Assembly (NCBI GenBank): GCA_946403085.1
Contig: CAMIYM010000016.1
Span: 1 to 55,568 of the forward strand
Direction: 5' to 3'
Length of the DNA stretch: 55,568 nt
Source: an uncultured Clostridia bacterium
Lineage (GTDB): Bacteria > Bacillota > Clostridia > Saccharofermentanales > Saccharofermentanaceae
Shown here: piece after piece, positions 26,018 through 35,535 of the stretch
How the letters are laid out: the number at the start of each line of letters is the position of its first letter
Numbering within the stretch: position 1 is the stretch's first letter
Position numbers and translations under genes: made by a program
The notes under the pieces: model-generated
Databases searched by the model: none
What the model was told of the DNA's origin: nothing
Seen by the model: the letters and a program-made list of their open reading frames with translations, nothing else

Positions 26018-28684
26018 TCAGCCCTTAACGGAAGAGGGAGTGACCTTATATACGACTACTCCGCCGCTCTCGAAAACAGGTTCGCCTAACTGAGCAAATA
26101 CCTCAGAGTTATCGTATCCGTAAGAGAATCTTTCCATGTCACCCATAACGATATATTCGATATGATACTTGTCTATCAGTGCCTGAACATCTTCAGGTGA
26201 TTCACTGTAGTAGATATTATCGACATCGTTATGTCTCGGTGTGATATAAAGCTTCCAGACATCCTTAGCAGGATCGGAGACAAGGATGTCATGCTGCTGG
26301 TCTACAACACCGTGGAAACGCCAGAGCCATTCATGTGTTTGCCATCCGAAAACCGTCGGAAGACCTGTGTAAGCAGATACTATGCAGTTGTCAGTATAAC
26401 TGTCACCATAAGCTTCGCAGATAACAGGACTGCCCTTGACCTCTGAATTAAACCAGTTAATGCAGTCCAGGTATGCATTAAGGTTGCCCTCATAGTAATC
26501 GGTAACACGTTCACTTGCGTGATGTTCGATATACTTGGTACCGTCGAGGCCTTTGTAGTTTGCTTTAACGAGATCGCCTGAACGCTGCTTCAAGGCTGCC
26601 ATAGTGTAATGTGCAGGTACTAGGAGCATGATAGCGAAAAGGATTGCAACGGCAAACAGACCGGTGGAATATCTGCCTTTCTTATTTACGAACCATACAA
26701 GTCTTATTACTGCATAGACCATGGCGATGGACAGGATAATGAATGCTGCGAACGTGAACTTGAACATCGTATTCGATCTCAAGTATCCGCCGGTGTAGAT
26801 ATCTCTTACATAGAAGATCTCCGGTGCGGCGATAAGCATTATTCCTACGATAGTCATACCGCAGACGAAGATATCGATAAGATTTCTCCTCGCAAAAAAT
26901 GCCTGGATTGGATTGTAATACTTATTCTCATCTCCGATAACATCAGTATTTACAGGTGTTTCCTTTTTCTTTGCTTTTATTATGGAGACATATCTGTAGT
27001 TCTTCGATGCAAATACGAGGACCATGAAGAATACCGTGATAATGATATGTGTTCCGTAGAGGATGAAAAGCTGATAAAGAGAAGAGTGGTTCTTTACTTT
27101 TCCAAGTGAATTCGAGATCATGTCGAAGTTCATATTGAAGGGAAGAGCTGTCAGTGTAGCAAATGAGAAAAGGAAACTCATCTGGAAAGATGTTCTCGGA
27201 AGTGCTGTAGGACTTACAACACAGAACAGGAAAACAGCCACCATCAGTATTGATTCAAGAGAATATAGGAGCAGTGGATTGCTGCCCTGCGCCAGATAGA
27301 TCAGAAGTATTCCGCCGACGTTAACCAAGAAGATAAGAGCGCCTGATATATTGGTGAATTCTGGTGTCTGAATGGTATTGATGATTAGGAATCCCATTGA
27401 GCAGAAGACGAAGTAGATGAGGAAATCCCAGTAGTTCGTCATCTGGGCGCATCCTAAAAGGATTGCACAGAGAACAAGGTGCAAAGTAATAGTCTTCTCG
27501 AACTCGGGTGCAAGTCTGGATTTGCCTGCGCTTAAGTTATCAAGAGTGAAGCGTACAGATGCCTCTTCTTTGCCCGGGAGACTGACTTTGCATAACAATG
27601 ACAGGATCACAGCAACGATGAGAAGGACGATCATCATGGAGATAACATGCGCGTGAAGATCTCCGACTATATATGAATAGAAAGGAAATTCCTCGATGGT
27701 ATAGTCTCCGCCGTTTGTGGTTACCTCAGGATTCCAGCCGATATATCTGGTGCTGTCAGGATAGAAGAAACTGTCTGTTCTTCCGACATTGATGCCCCAC
27801 TTCTTGAAAACGCCCAAAAAGGAGTTTCCGATGCTGTTCTCATCATAGAAGAAGGAGTGCGAATTGCCCCAGAGAGAAACGGCGCAACCTGTAAGCAATC
27901 CGGCAACATACTTGACCCATTTGTTCTCGATGAAGCCTTTCTTTATCGAAGCTTCGATAAGGAACTTTCCGATCGAGAAGCTCATGGCAAAAGGAATCGC
28001 CGTAGCAGAACACATGGCAAGGTTATAAGCGACACCGGTATTGATGCCGGTAGCCTTCATGACTACTGCCCAGATGAACTGACCGAAATAGTAGTAGTTA
28101 ATGGAATAGCCTGAAAGCCACATATCGTTTGCGGGAAGTGAACTGTTCCTCTGCATGGACATGAGGAAACCATAGTCCATATATTTTTCCTGGCCGTTGA
28201 TGTCGGGAAGGAATCCCTTGAAGTAGCACATGAGGAAAAAGATGACGAGGAATGCTGTCTCTTCGATGACAATAGCTTCGATAAAGCCTTTGGTATTAAG
28301 CTTGTTTACCAGAGCTTTTCTGAAAGTTTTCGGTGCATAACATAGTGCTGCAACCACGGCAGCTGACAGGATAATGCAGAGAATATTAAGCTTGAATATC
28401 TTAAGATGCGACAGTGTCCATAAGACCAGGCAAGTGAATATAAGTCCCATCGGCTGTGACAGGAAAAAGCCGCCTGATGAGAAATCTTCCCAGAGCTTGG
28501 CTGCAAGAGGAAGAGTCACAAGTCCGATTATGAGCAGGAAAAAAGACCACCAGAGACATGATGCCGTATCCTTGCTTCCCATGGTCAATACGCCGAGTAT
28601 TGTAGCTATAGAGAAAGGTATAAGCAGAAGGAAATAGCGTAAAGGTGAATCTGAGTCAAAACGCGGGTCGTAAGACTTACTCAT
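26018..28684 (-). CDS. DUF2298 (YYY) polytopic membrane protein, glycosyltransferase-C-like
   Basis: The 888-residue protein is mostly hydrophobic, with roughly 18-20 membrane segments. It contains the family's YYYFGQF motif, the GDLHAHVISM motif, and a soluble C-terminal part (YIEHHASERVTDYYEGNL..., VFGWQTHEWLWR). This matches the Chlor_Arch_YYY/DUF2298 family, suspected from architecture to be GT-C type glycosyltransferases using polyprenyl-phosphate sugars at the cell surface. No member's reaction is assumed here. Its ATG overlaps the oxidoreductase stop by 4 bases, making it third in a coupled operon. Confidence 0.85.
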   Translation of the reverse strand: MSKSYDPRFDSDSPLRYFLLLIPFSIATILGVLTMGSKDTASCLWWSFFLLIIGLVTLPLAAKLWEDFSSGGFFLSQPMGLIFTCLVLWTLSHLKIFKLNILCIILSAAVVAALCYAPKTFRKALVNKLNTKGFIEAIVIEETAFLVIFFLMCYFKGFLPDINGQEKYMDYGFLMSMQRNSSLPANDMWLSGYSINYYYFGQFIWAVVMKATGINTGVAYNLAMCSATAIPFAMSFSIGKFLIEASIKKGFIENKWVKYVAGLLTGCAVSLWGNSHSFFYDENSIGNSFLGVFKKWGINVGRTDSFFYPDSTRYIGWNPEVTTNGGDYTIEEFPFYSYIVGDLHAHVISMMIVLLIVAVILSLLCKVSLPGKEEASVRFTLDNLSAGKSRLAPEFEKTITLHLVLCAILLGCAQMTNYWDFLIYFVFCSMGFLIINTIQTPEFTNISGALIFLVNVGGILLIYLAQGSNPLLLYSLESILMVAVFLFCVVSPTALPRTSFQMSFLFSFATLTALPFNMNFDMISNSLGKVKNHSSLYQLFILYGTHIIITVFFMVLVFASKNYRYVSIIKAKKKETPVNTDVIGDENKYYNPIQAFFARRNLIDIFVCGMTIVGIMLIAAPEIFYVRDIYTGGYLRSNTMFKFTFAAFIILSIAMVYAVIRLVWFVNKKGRYSTGLFAVAILFAIMLLVPAHYTMAALKQRSGDLVKANYKGLDGTKYIEHHASERVTDYYEGNLNAYLDCINWFNSEVKGSPVICEAYGDSYTDNCIVSAYTGLPTVFGWQTHEWLWRFHGVVDQQHDILVSDPAKDVWKLYITPRHNDVDNIYYSESPEDVQALIDKYHIEYIVMGDMERFSYGYDNSEVFAQLGEPVFESGGVVVYKVTPSSVKG

Positions 28685-29832
28685 GACAGAACTCCTTCGA
28701 TAGTTTTTGATGCAGCTGTATCCTGGGCATTGAGCTCGGTTACAGGCACGTGTTCATTACTCCTGTTAAGAGTATCCTCATAAGATCTAATGATCTCTGA
28801 ACTGATCTTTCCTGCGAGACTTACTACAGAATCCATGTGGTTTTCCGGTGTGTCATTGGTCGCATATTTTGTAAGACCTGTTGAACATACGAAAAGATTC
28901 TCACAAGGATTTGTAAGATCGATCTCAGGATATTGTGATGTCAGGGCATATCTGGTCTTTGTCAGACGCCATGATCTGATATCGGATTTACGAAGTGACG
29001 GATAGAGTTTTCGAAGTCCGGCAAAATACTTGAGCATGATGTTCGCATCAGAATCTATCCAGAGACTGTCTGTTATCGAGCATGAACCGACAAGGTAGAC
29101 GACGGAACCGCCGTAGCCTCTCTCTCCGAAAGCATTTGTATGGTTAATTATCGCGTTGAACGGCAGACCGGTATCCTTCGGAGGAACCTGATAGAACATC
29201 TGTGACATTTCGTGCTTCATGACCATCATTGCGGTGATCTTTGCGCTGTATGTGATGTTCATCAGAATATCCCTGTCGTCCATCGGTATGGGAAGTCCGT
29301 GACTTACATTTACGAATGTTCTGCAAGAGCCGGTGAATACGACATAAGCGGTATCGATAACGACTCTGGTGGAGTTGGAAAGAATGCAGCTTGTACGGTA
29401 CATTCCGTTTCCGAGTCTGGCGATCTCAGCGACTGTTGTCGAATAACAGATACGTCCGCCGTTATCGGTTATGGCCTGCATGAGACTTGAGATAAGGCAT
29501 GCAAATCCGCCGTTATAGTAACCGACTTTACGGTGGGATGCTTTTCCTGACCAGGCTGAATCGAACCATTCGATCTTATCATCGACACCCATCTCTTTGG
29601 AAAGGGCAAGAAGGGACTTGTCGCTCTTTCTTAAGTGGTGGGGAAGGAGTTCAAGATACTCTCTTCCGATTCTGGTGTATGCGAGAAGACCACCGGGAGA
29701 AGCAAGCTCCTCAACGATGGTAACGTTAAAGCCGGCCTTGGCCAGCCTCATGCCGCATGTCAGACCGGACAAGCCGGATCCGATTATGCAGACAGTTTTT
29801 CTCTCGTCTGTAAATACGCCTTCAGAATCCAT
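28681..29832 (-). CDS. FAD-dependent amine oxidase/phytoene desaturase-like oxidoreductase
   Basis: The 383-residue protein opens with a dinucleotide-binding motif IGSGLSGLTCGMRLAKAGFNVTIVEE, then SPGGLLAY, typical of the amine oxidase/protoporphyrinogen oxidase/phytoene desaturase class. The C-terminal FAD contact is in NLFVCSTGLTKYATNDTPENHM. The substrate is unknown. It sits between DUF1015 (1-base overlap, TAATG) and DUF2298 (4-base overlap), so the three are almost certainly made together. A surface-lipid or polyprenyl-linked role is only an inference from the DUF2298 partner. Confidence 0.83.
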   Translation of the reverse strand: MDSEGVFTDERKTVCIIGSGLSGLTCGMRLAKAGFNVTIVEELASPGGLLAYTRIGREYLELLPHHLRKSDKSLLALSKEMGVDDKIEWFDSAWSGKASHRKVGYYNGGFACLISSLMQAITDNGGRICYSTTVAEIARLGNGMYRTSCILSNSTRVVIDTAYVVFTGSCRTFVNVSHGLPIPMDDRDILMNITYSAKITAMMVMKHEMSQMFYQVPPKDTGLPFNAIINHTNAFGERGYGGSVVYLVGSCSITDSLWIDSDANIMLKYFAGLRKLYPSLRKSDIRSWRLTKTRYALTSQYPEIDLTNPCENLFVCSTGLTKYATNDTPENHMDSVVSLAGKISSEIIRSYEDTLNRSNEHVPVTELNAQDTAASKTIEGVLS

Positions 29833-31094
29833 TATCCGATCTTCTTTGCCTCAAGATAGAATCTCTTCTCAAAAGCTTCGCCCATAGAGAAAGTCTTTCT
29901 GGGGAATACGCCTTCTTTTTCGACTGTGCCGAAGAAAGTATCCTTGCTGATAGCGGGAACAAGAATGCCCGTATTGCCGGTAGTGGAGAGCTTTCTTACG
30001 GAATCTTCACCATGAATGTAATCGCATTCAAGACCTAAGCTGTCGATCATCATCTGTACGGAACCGACAGCAAGAGTGTGAGGAGGATTGGCAAGTGAGA
30101 CCTTAACATCTTCCTTGCCTTCAGTAACGACGACGAAAGTCTGTTTGCCGTCGTCTGATCCGTTGATCTCGATTCCGGAATCCTTGAAATATTCCTTTGC
30201 CTTGGCGATGAATTCATCACCTGAGATATTGAAGATAACTCTGTGGATAGGCTCAAAATCAAGACCCTTGTCGTGGATGTTAACGATCTCGGCAAGAGCA
30301 TATCTTGCAGGATGGGTCTTCTTCTCCTCATCTGAAAGACCAGCTCTGATATTCTCCCAATGCGCTTTTGCGGAAGCGAGTGAGTGATTGCCGTCTCCTA
30401 CGAGGAAGAGGAGACCGTCGCTGTTCGCGTCCTTGAGAGTCTTAAGACCATTTACGATAGATTCCGCGATAGCTGTGCCATCGGGAATGAATGTGCCGGT
30501 GATATGTCCTGAACCGAGCATGAGGTCTGTATCGTACAAAGGCTTGATGCCTTCTTCTTTTGCCATTTCAAAGGCTTTCTCTATTGTGATGCCCTTGGGG
30601 TCATCTATGAGGATCATGATATGGGGAAGTTCCAAAGGAGAATTAGCCCTGATCCTGACTCTGGGAGGGATCCTCGAGAGAACGGTTCCTTCTGTTGCCC
30701 TGCAGATATTCTTGTTGCCGGGTTCGAAGCTGTAACCTTCGAGATCGATCGCAGCCACAAGGCCCTTTCTTGAAGGGTGAAGTTCAGTTGATCTGTCGAC
30801 TAAGATAAAGCCTGTGCCGGGACACTGGAGAATGCCCTCATCAAGATATTCCTTTGCTGTCTTAGCAATGGATTCAAGCTTTTCTGTCTCTTTTTCTGTG
30901 TTGAGATAGACCTCAGGAAGAACAAGATTCAGTGTGGAAGGAGCGTTTCCGGTCTCCTTCTCGCAAGCTGCCCAGTACTCAGGTTCTGATGTGTACTGAT
31001 CGCATGCGATAACTGCCCATTTCTTAAGGTCTGTACCATTCTGCGGAATAAGGATATCCGGTACCGCAAAGCCGAGATCACTAACGGTTCTCAT
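29832..31094 (-). CDS. DUF1015-family protein
   Basis: The 420-residue protein matches DUF1015: VIACDQYTSEPEYW near residue 29, VDRSTELHPSRKGLVAAIDLE, PHIMILIDDP, and the central VGDGNHSLASAKAHW (around residue 213). DUF1015 genes recur next to serA and the class V phosphoserine aminotransferase in Clostridia. The DGNHS motif recalls the DGHHR of ParB-like serine kinase SerK. A link to serine/phosphoserine metabolism is inference. AGAGGGG precedes the ATG. It is first in a three-gene operon on the minus strand, about 5.5 kb from serA. Confidence 0.85.
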   Translation of the reverse strand: MRTVSDLGFAVPDILIPQNGTDLKKWAVIACDQYTSEPEYWAACEKETGNAPSTLNLVLPEVYLNTEKETEKLESIAKTAKEYLDEGILQCPGTGFILVDRSTELHPSRKGLVAAIDLEGYSFEPGNKNICRATEGTVLSRIPPRVRIRANSPLELPHIMILIDDPKGITIEKAFEMAKEEGIKPLYDTDLMLGSGHITGTFIPDGTAIAESIVNGLKTLKDANSDGLLFLVGDGNHSLASAKAHWENIRAGLSDEEKKTHPARYALAEIVNIHDKGLDFEPIHRVIFNISGDEFIAKAKEYFKDSGIEINGSDDGKQTFVVVTEGKEDVKVSLANPPHTLAVGSVQMMIDSLGLECDYIHGEDSVRKLSTTGNTGILVPAISKDTFFGTVEKEGVFPRKTFSMGEAFEKRFYLEAKKIG

Positions 31095-31276
31095 TCAATT
31101 ACCCCTCTAAACAATAAAAGTGCATATCATTCTATCACGGACCGGGACCGATTTGGGGATTAATGTGCTTTTTGCCGCTATATTACTTATTTTAGATGTG
31201 ATCCTGGATGTCTTTTGAGAATAGAAATCATGAAACAGTTCCAATTTACGGTCACGGCTATGTTTTTCGCTCAAGA

Positions 31277-31308
31277 CCATTAACCAAAAGTACATTTAAT
31301 GGTACTAT
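31277..31308 (+). promoter_or_regulatory. Promoter with 7-bp inverted repeat upstream of the WYL regulator
   Basis: TTAACC (31280-31285) and TACTAT (31303-31308) are spaced by 17 bases. A perfect inverted repeat CCATTAA (31277-31283)/TTAATGG (31296-31302) overlaps the -35 and ends at the -10 box. That geometry fits an operator for autoregulation by the downstream WYL protein, which is inference. Confidence 0.45.
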
Positions 31309-31339
31309 GAACACATTGAAATCACAGGAGGAGAAGTCC

Positions 31340-32425
31340 ATGGCTAACAGCGAATTGTCAAAACTCAAGATCTTGTTTATTTACGACTATTTCAAGAACA
31401 GACTGGGTATCGGTGATCAGGATGCGGTTTCCGTAAGTGACCTTATCAGTTATCTTGAGCAGATGACGGGAACCACGTTTGAACGCAAGTCGATCTACGC
31501 TGATATCAATAAGATCAATGAGTATGTTCAGAAGTCAGGACAGACTACGGACGACTCCTGGATCTTTACTGAAGGGAAAAAGTATAAAAGGTCAGATCTT
31601 AAAGATGAGATCAGCATAGATGAGGCAAGACTGATCGTTGATGCGATAAGTACGACGGCATTCGTTGATTCGGATCTTTGCGAGAAGATCATGAAGATGT
31701 TTCCGGCATATTTCACGGAGTCATACCGCAACCGCATGCTTTATTCCCACTATGAGAAGGTCGACAGCAAAAGTATGCTGAAGCTCAATAATATCCGCGG
31801 ATGCATAGATGCGGAGAGTGCCCTGACCTTCAATTACGGATACATGCTCGGAGGCGAACTTACCGAAAAGACTCAAAAGACCGTATCTCCCATGGCTCTT
31901 GACTGGGAGAACAACTGCTACTATCTGATCGCCATTGATAATGAGAAGGGACAGGATCTGGAAAGGGATCAGACCCTCTCGGGTGCCCTCAGAAGATACA
32001 GGGTGGACAGAATGGCGAACCTCGCTTATTCAAGCAGCAAATATATCAGTTACAAAACGAAAAAAATAAAAGAGCAGGAGCTTAAGCGCTTTGTGGATAA
32101 TTCACTTTCTGCTTATGCCAGCACCAGAAAGGTTCCCGTGGAGCTTACGATCATCGGAAAGACCCGTAAGGACGTCCTTAAGGCGTATGGTGCCTTTGAT
32201 TCGAGGATGCGCCATGACATCAGGATCAATGATGACACTAAGCTCGATAAAGGAATCCTGAAGATCAATGTCATGACGGGAGACGTTCCGACGCTTTATA
32301 CTGACCTTTTCGAGCTTTCCACATTCGACGATGTTACTGTCACGATAGATAATGAGGAGATTTGCAGGAAATATGCCGAATATATAAAGAAGGCGGCCAA
32401 GGCGGCAAAACTTCTCAAGCTCTGA
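31340..32425 (+). CDS. WYL-domain transcriptional regulator
   Basis: The 361-residue protein has an N-terminal helix-turn-helix region (SELSKLKILFIYDYF ... TFERKSIYADINKINEYV, roughly residues 1-75). A central WYL domain follows (SPMALDWENNCYYLIAID, where YYL replaces WYL, and RRYRVDRM). The C-terminal WCX-like region starts near residue 260. WYL domains bind nucleotides or nucleic-acid ligands and control DNA-damage or defence genes in several bacteria. The frame opens at 31208, but the ATG at 31340 has AGGAGG 8 bases upstream. No defence genes are near, so the target is unknown. Confidence 0.88.
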   Translation: MANSELSKLKILFIYDYFKNRLGIGDQDAVSVSDLISYLEQMTGTTFERKSIYADINKINEYVQKSGQTTDDSWIFTEGKKYKRSDLKDEISIDEARLIVDAISTTAFVDSDLCEKIMKMFPAYFTESYRNRMLYSHYEKVDSKSMLKLNNIRGCIDAESALTFNYGYMLGGELTEKTQKTVSPMALDWENNCYYLIAIDNEKGQDLERDQTLSGALRRYRVDRMANLAYSSSKYISYKTKKIKEQELKRFVDNSLSAYASTRKVPVELTIIGKTRKDVLKAYGAFDSRMRHDIRINDDTKLDKGILKINVMTGDVPTLYTDLFELSTFDDVTVTIDNEEICRKYAEYIKKAAKAAKLLKL

Positions 32426-32454
32426 TTGCAAAGCGAAATCAAACGATTTATAAT
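32426..32454 (+). promoter_or_regulatory. Promoter of alaS
   Basis: TTGCAA (32426-32431) lies exactly 17 bases before a consensus TATAAT (32449-32454), 36 bases upstream of the alaS ATG. The gap to the preceding gene is too short for a T-box leader. Confidence 0.8.
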
Positions 32455-32490
32455 TTTTAAGTTTTATTTTTATTAAGGAGTCATGCACCT

Positions 32491-35178
32491 ATGAGACAAT
32501 TCACTTCGAAAGAGCTAAGAAAGACCTGGAAGGAATTCTATATTGAACGAGGTCATGTTGATGTAGGTGCCGTTTCATTAGTATCTGACGGATCTACCGG
32601 CGTATTGTTCAACGTTGCCGGCATGCAGCCTTTGATGCCTTATCTCCTTGGCGAGAAGCACCCTCTCGGAACAAGGCTCTGCAATGTTCAGGGCTGTGTC
32701 CGTACAAACGATATCGATTCAGTAGGCGACAGAAGCCACGTCACATTTTTCGAGATGATGGGAAGCTGGAGCCTTGGAGATTATTTCAAGGAAGAAAGAT
32801 GCAAGTGGAGCTATGAACTCCTTACCCAGGTATTCGGATTCGACAACGATCACCTTGCTGCAACAGTTTTTGCAGGTGATGAGAATGCACCCAGGGATGA
32901 GGAAGGTGCCAAGTTCAGAATCGCATCCGGATTCAAGCCTGAGAACATCTACTATCTCGGTGCAGATGATAACTGGTGGGGACTTGAGTACGGCCCCTGC
33001 GGTCCTGACAGCGAGATGTTCTATATCGCTGATGTTCCTGACTGTGGTCCGAACTGCGGTCCCGGATGCAGCTGCGGTAAGTATACCGAGATCGGTAACG
33101 ACGTATTCATGCAGTATGAGAAGCATCAGGACGGTACCCTCACACCTCTCAAGCAGAAGAACGTAGATACAGGCTGGGGTCTTGAGAGAATCCTCGCTTT
33201 CCTTAACGGCACAAAGGATGTCTATAAGACAGACCTCTTTACTGAGGCTATTGCTTATATCGAGAAGGCTTCAGGCGTTAAGTACGATTCAGATGAAAAG
33301 CTTACTAAGTCAATGAGAGTTCTTGCTGACCATATCCGTACAAGCGTCATGCTTATCGGAGATGCAGCTAAGCTCGTTCCTTCAAATGCAGGCGCAGGAT
33401 ATGTATTAAGACGTCTTATCAGACGTGCTGTAAGACACGCAAGAACACTTGGCCTTTCTACAGAGCAGATCTTAGGCCTTGCAAAGATCTATATCGACAG
33501 CGTTTACGATGACAGTTATCCGCTTCTTACAAAGAACCGTGAGTTCATCCTTAACGAACTCGATAAGGAGATCGCAAGATTCGAGAGCACACTAGAGAAC
33601 GGTATCAAGGAATTCAAGAAGATCCTTGATGACAAGAAGGCAGCAGGTTCTTCTGAGATCGACGGTGAGTCAGCATTCTATCTTTACGATACATTCGGAT
33701 TCCCTATTGAACTTACAGTCGAGATGGCTTCCGAAGAAGGCCTTAAGGTCGATGAGGATGGCTTCAAAGCTGCAATGGAAAAGCAGAAGGAAACAGCAAG
33801 AGCTGCAACCAAGGCTAAGGGAGATCTCGCACTCAGTGTTAATGAGATCCCTGATGAAGTAGCCAAGGATTCAAATGCTACAGAATATGACGGTTACGAT
33901 AACCTTAAGTGCGAAGCAAAGGTCATCTACATCCTTAAATCAGACGAAGAAGGCATAAAGTCCGTTGACAGCGCTTCCGAAGGCGACGACATCATCGTAG
34001 TTACTGACAAGACAGTTCTTTACGCTACGATGGGTGGTCAGATCCACGATGAAGGTAAGATATTCACTTCAGGTTTTGAAGCTGAGGTCATCTCAGTAGA
34101 TAAGGATGCTGCAGGCAAGTATCTCCATACTCTTAAGGTTACTAAGGGTACTGTATCAACAGGTGAGACAGTCAGCATCGAAGTAGATAAGAAGAACAGA
34201 CTTGCAATCGCAAGGAACCATACAGCTACACATATCCTGCTTTCAGCTCTCCAGAAGGTATTGGGAGATCACGTTGAGCAGGCAGGTTCTTATGTAGGCA
34301 ATGACCGTTTGAGATTCGACTTTAACAACTCACAGGCAATGACAGCTGAGGAGATCTGTAAGGTAGAAGAGATGGTAAATGACGTTGTCCTTCAGGCACT
34401 TCCTGTTGAGACAAAGGTCCTTGCTATAGATGAAGCTAAAAAGCTTGGTGCTACGGCTATCTTCGGTGAGAAGTATGGCGAAGTCGTAAGAGTCGTTGCA
34501 GTCGGTGGTTTTGATGCTCCTTTCGATCTTGAGTTCTGCGGTGGTACACATCTTACAAACAGCAGCCAGATCGGTCAGTTCAGGATCGTATCCGAATCCG
34601 GTATCGCTGCAGGTATCAGAAGAATCGAAGCTGTTACCGGTGCAAGATGCTATGAGATGAGCAAGGCGGACAGAAGCCTCATCGATGAGGCAGCAGCTGC
34701 CCTTAAGACTCCCAAGGATAAGATCGTAGAGAGGATCGAAGCTCTTCACGCAGAAGTTAAGACTCTCGAAAAAGAGATCGCAGATATCGAGAAGGCAAAG
34801 GCCGGTTCTTTTGCTGACAGTGCAGTATCAAGTGCTAAGGATATCGGCGGCGTTAAGGCTGTCATCGCTTCTTGCGACGCAGCTGATGCTGCAGCTCTGA
34901 GAGATACAGCAGATAAGATCCGTGACAAGCTCGACTGCGGTGTAGTATTCCTTGCTGCAAACGGCGGCGACAAGCTCCTTTTCACAGCTATGGCTACCAA
35001 GTCTGCTAATGAGAAGGGTGCTCACTGCGGCAACATCATCAAGGAAGCTGCAAAGGTTGCAGGCGGTGGCGGCGGCGGACGTCCCGACATGGCTCAGGCC
35101 GGCGGTAAGGATGTAAGCAAGCTCAATGAAGCACTTGCTAAGGCTGAGGAAGTCCTTGCTTCCCAGGTAAACGGTTAA
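32491..35178 (+). CDS. alaS: Alanyl-tRNA synthetase
   Basis: The 895-residue protein has the class II core (FNVAGMQPLMPYLLGEKHP, CVRTNDIDSVGDRSHVTFFEMMGSWSLGDYFKEE). The editing domain carries HxxxH in NHTATHILLSALQ and the zinc-binding CGGTH. A coiled-coil and the glycine-rich C-Ala domain (AGGGGGGRPDMAQAGG) follow. The catalytic domain belongs to the branch with GMQPLMPYLLG rather than SGMAPFKPYF. It also carries a Cys-rich insert DCGPNCGPGCSCGKYTEIGN near residues 183-202, likely a metal site. AAGGAG precedes the ATG. Confidence 0.96.
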   Translation: MRQFTSKELRKTWKEFYIERGHVDVGAVSLVSDGSTGVLFNVAGMQPLMPYLLGEKHPLGTRLCNVQGCVRTNDIDSVGDRSHVTFFEMMGSWSLGDYFKEERCKWSYELLTQVFGFDNDHLAATVFAGDENAPRDEEGAKFRIASGFKPENIYYLGADDNWWGLEYGPCGPDSEMFYIADVPDCGPNCGPGCSCGKYTEIGNDVFMQYEKHQDGTLTPLKQKNVDTGWGLERILAFLNGTKDVYKTDLFTEAIAYIEKASGVKYDSDEKLTKSMRVLADHIRTSVMLIGDAAKLVPSNAGAGYVLRRLIRRAVRHARTLGLSTEQILGLAKIYIDSVYDDSYPLLTKNREFILNELDKEIARFESTLENGIKEFKKILDDKKAAGSSEIDGESAFYLYDTFGFPIELTVEMASEEGLKVDEDGFKAAMEKQKETARAATKAKGDLALSVNEIPDEVAKDSNATEYDGYDNLKCEAKVIYILKSDEEGIKSVDSASEGDDIIVVTDKTVLYATMGGQIHDEGKIFTSGFEAEVISVDKDAAGKYLHTLKVTKGTVSTGETVSIEVDKKNRLAIARNHTATHILLSALQKVLGDHVEQAGSYVGNDRLRFDFNNSQAMTAEEICKVEEMVNDVVLQALPVETKVLAIDEAKKLGATAIFGEKYGEVVRVVAVGGFDAPFDLEFCGGTHLTNSSQIGQFRIVSESGIAAGIRRIEAVTGARCYEMSKADRSLIDEAAAALKTPKDKIVERIEALHAEVKTLEKEIADIEKAKAGSFADSAVSSAKDIGGVKAVIASCDAADAAALRDTADKIRDKLDCGVVFLAANGGDKLLFTAMATKSANEKGAHCGNIIKEAAKVAGGGGGGRPDMAQAGGKDVSKLNEALAKAEEVLASQVNG

Positions 35179-35189
35179 GGAGAAATACC

Positions 35190-35531
35190 ATGTGCATATT
35201 CTGCGATATAGTTGAGGGCAAGATCCCTTCATCCAAAGTTTATGAGAACGATTATGTTCTTTGCTTTAATGACATTAATCCCGTAGCTCCGGTACATGTT
35301 CTTGTCGTTCCGAAAAAGCATTTCGCGAACATCAATGAACTTGCCTCCGATCCTGAGGGTGCTCTTTATTCTGCAGAGATCACAAAAGCGATTGCTGAAG
35401 TTGCCAAGATCAAGGGTGTAAGCGATGCTTACAGAACGATCAACAACTGTGGTGAGGGTGCAGGACAGACTGTAATGCATGTTCATTTCCACGTTATCGG
35501 CGGCACAAATCTTACGGAGAAACTCATCTGA
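35190..35531 (+). CDS. HIT-family (HinT-like) nucleotide-binding hydrolase
   Basis: The 113-residue protein begins with the HIT zinc-like motif CIFCDIVEGKIPSSKVYEND and ends with the histidine triad HVHFHVIGG (residues 97-105). HinT proteins hydrolyse nucleoside phosphoramidates and aminoacyl-adenylates in the cytoplasm. Its place directly after alaS (11 bases, AAGGAG start signal) fits a role in clearing aminoacyl-AMP, which is inference. trmB follows 4 bases after its stop. Confidence 0.94.
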   Translation: MCIFCDIVEGKIPSSKVYENDYVLCFNDINPVAPVHVLVVPKKHFANINELASDPEGALYSAEITKAIAEVAKIKGVSDAYRTINNCGEGAGQTVMHVHFHVIGGTNLTEKLI

Positions 35532-35535
35532 TCCT

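Noticed and set aside
32426..32490. T-box leader for alaS
   Set aside because: A promoter sits only 36 bases before the start codon, leaving no room for a T-box.
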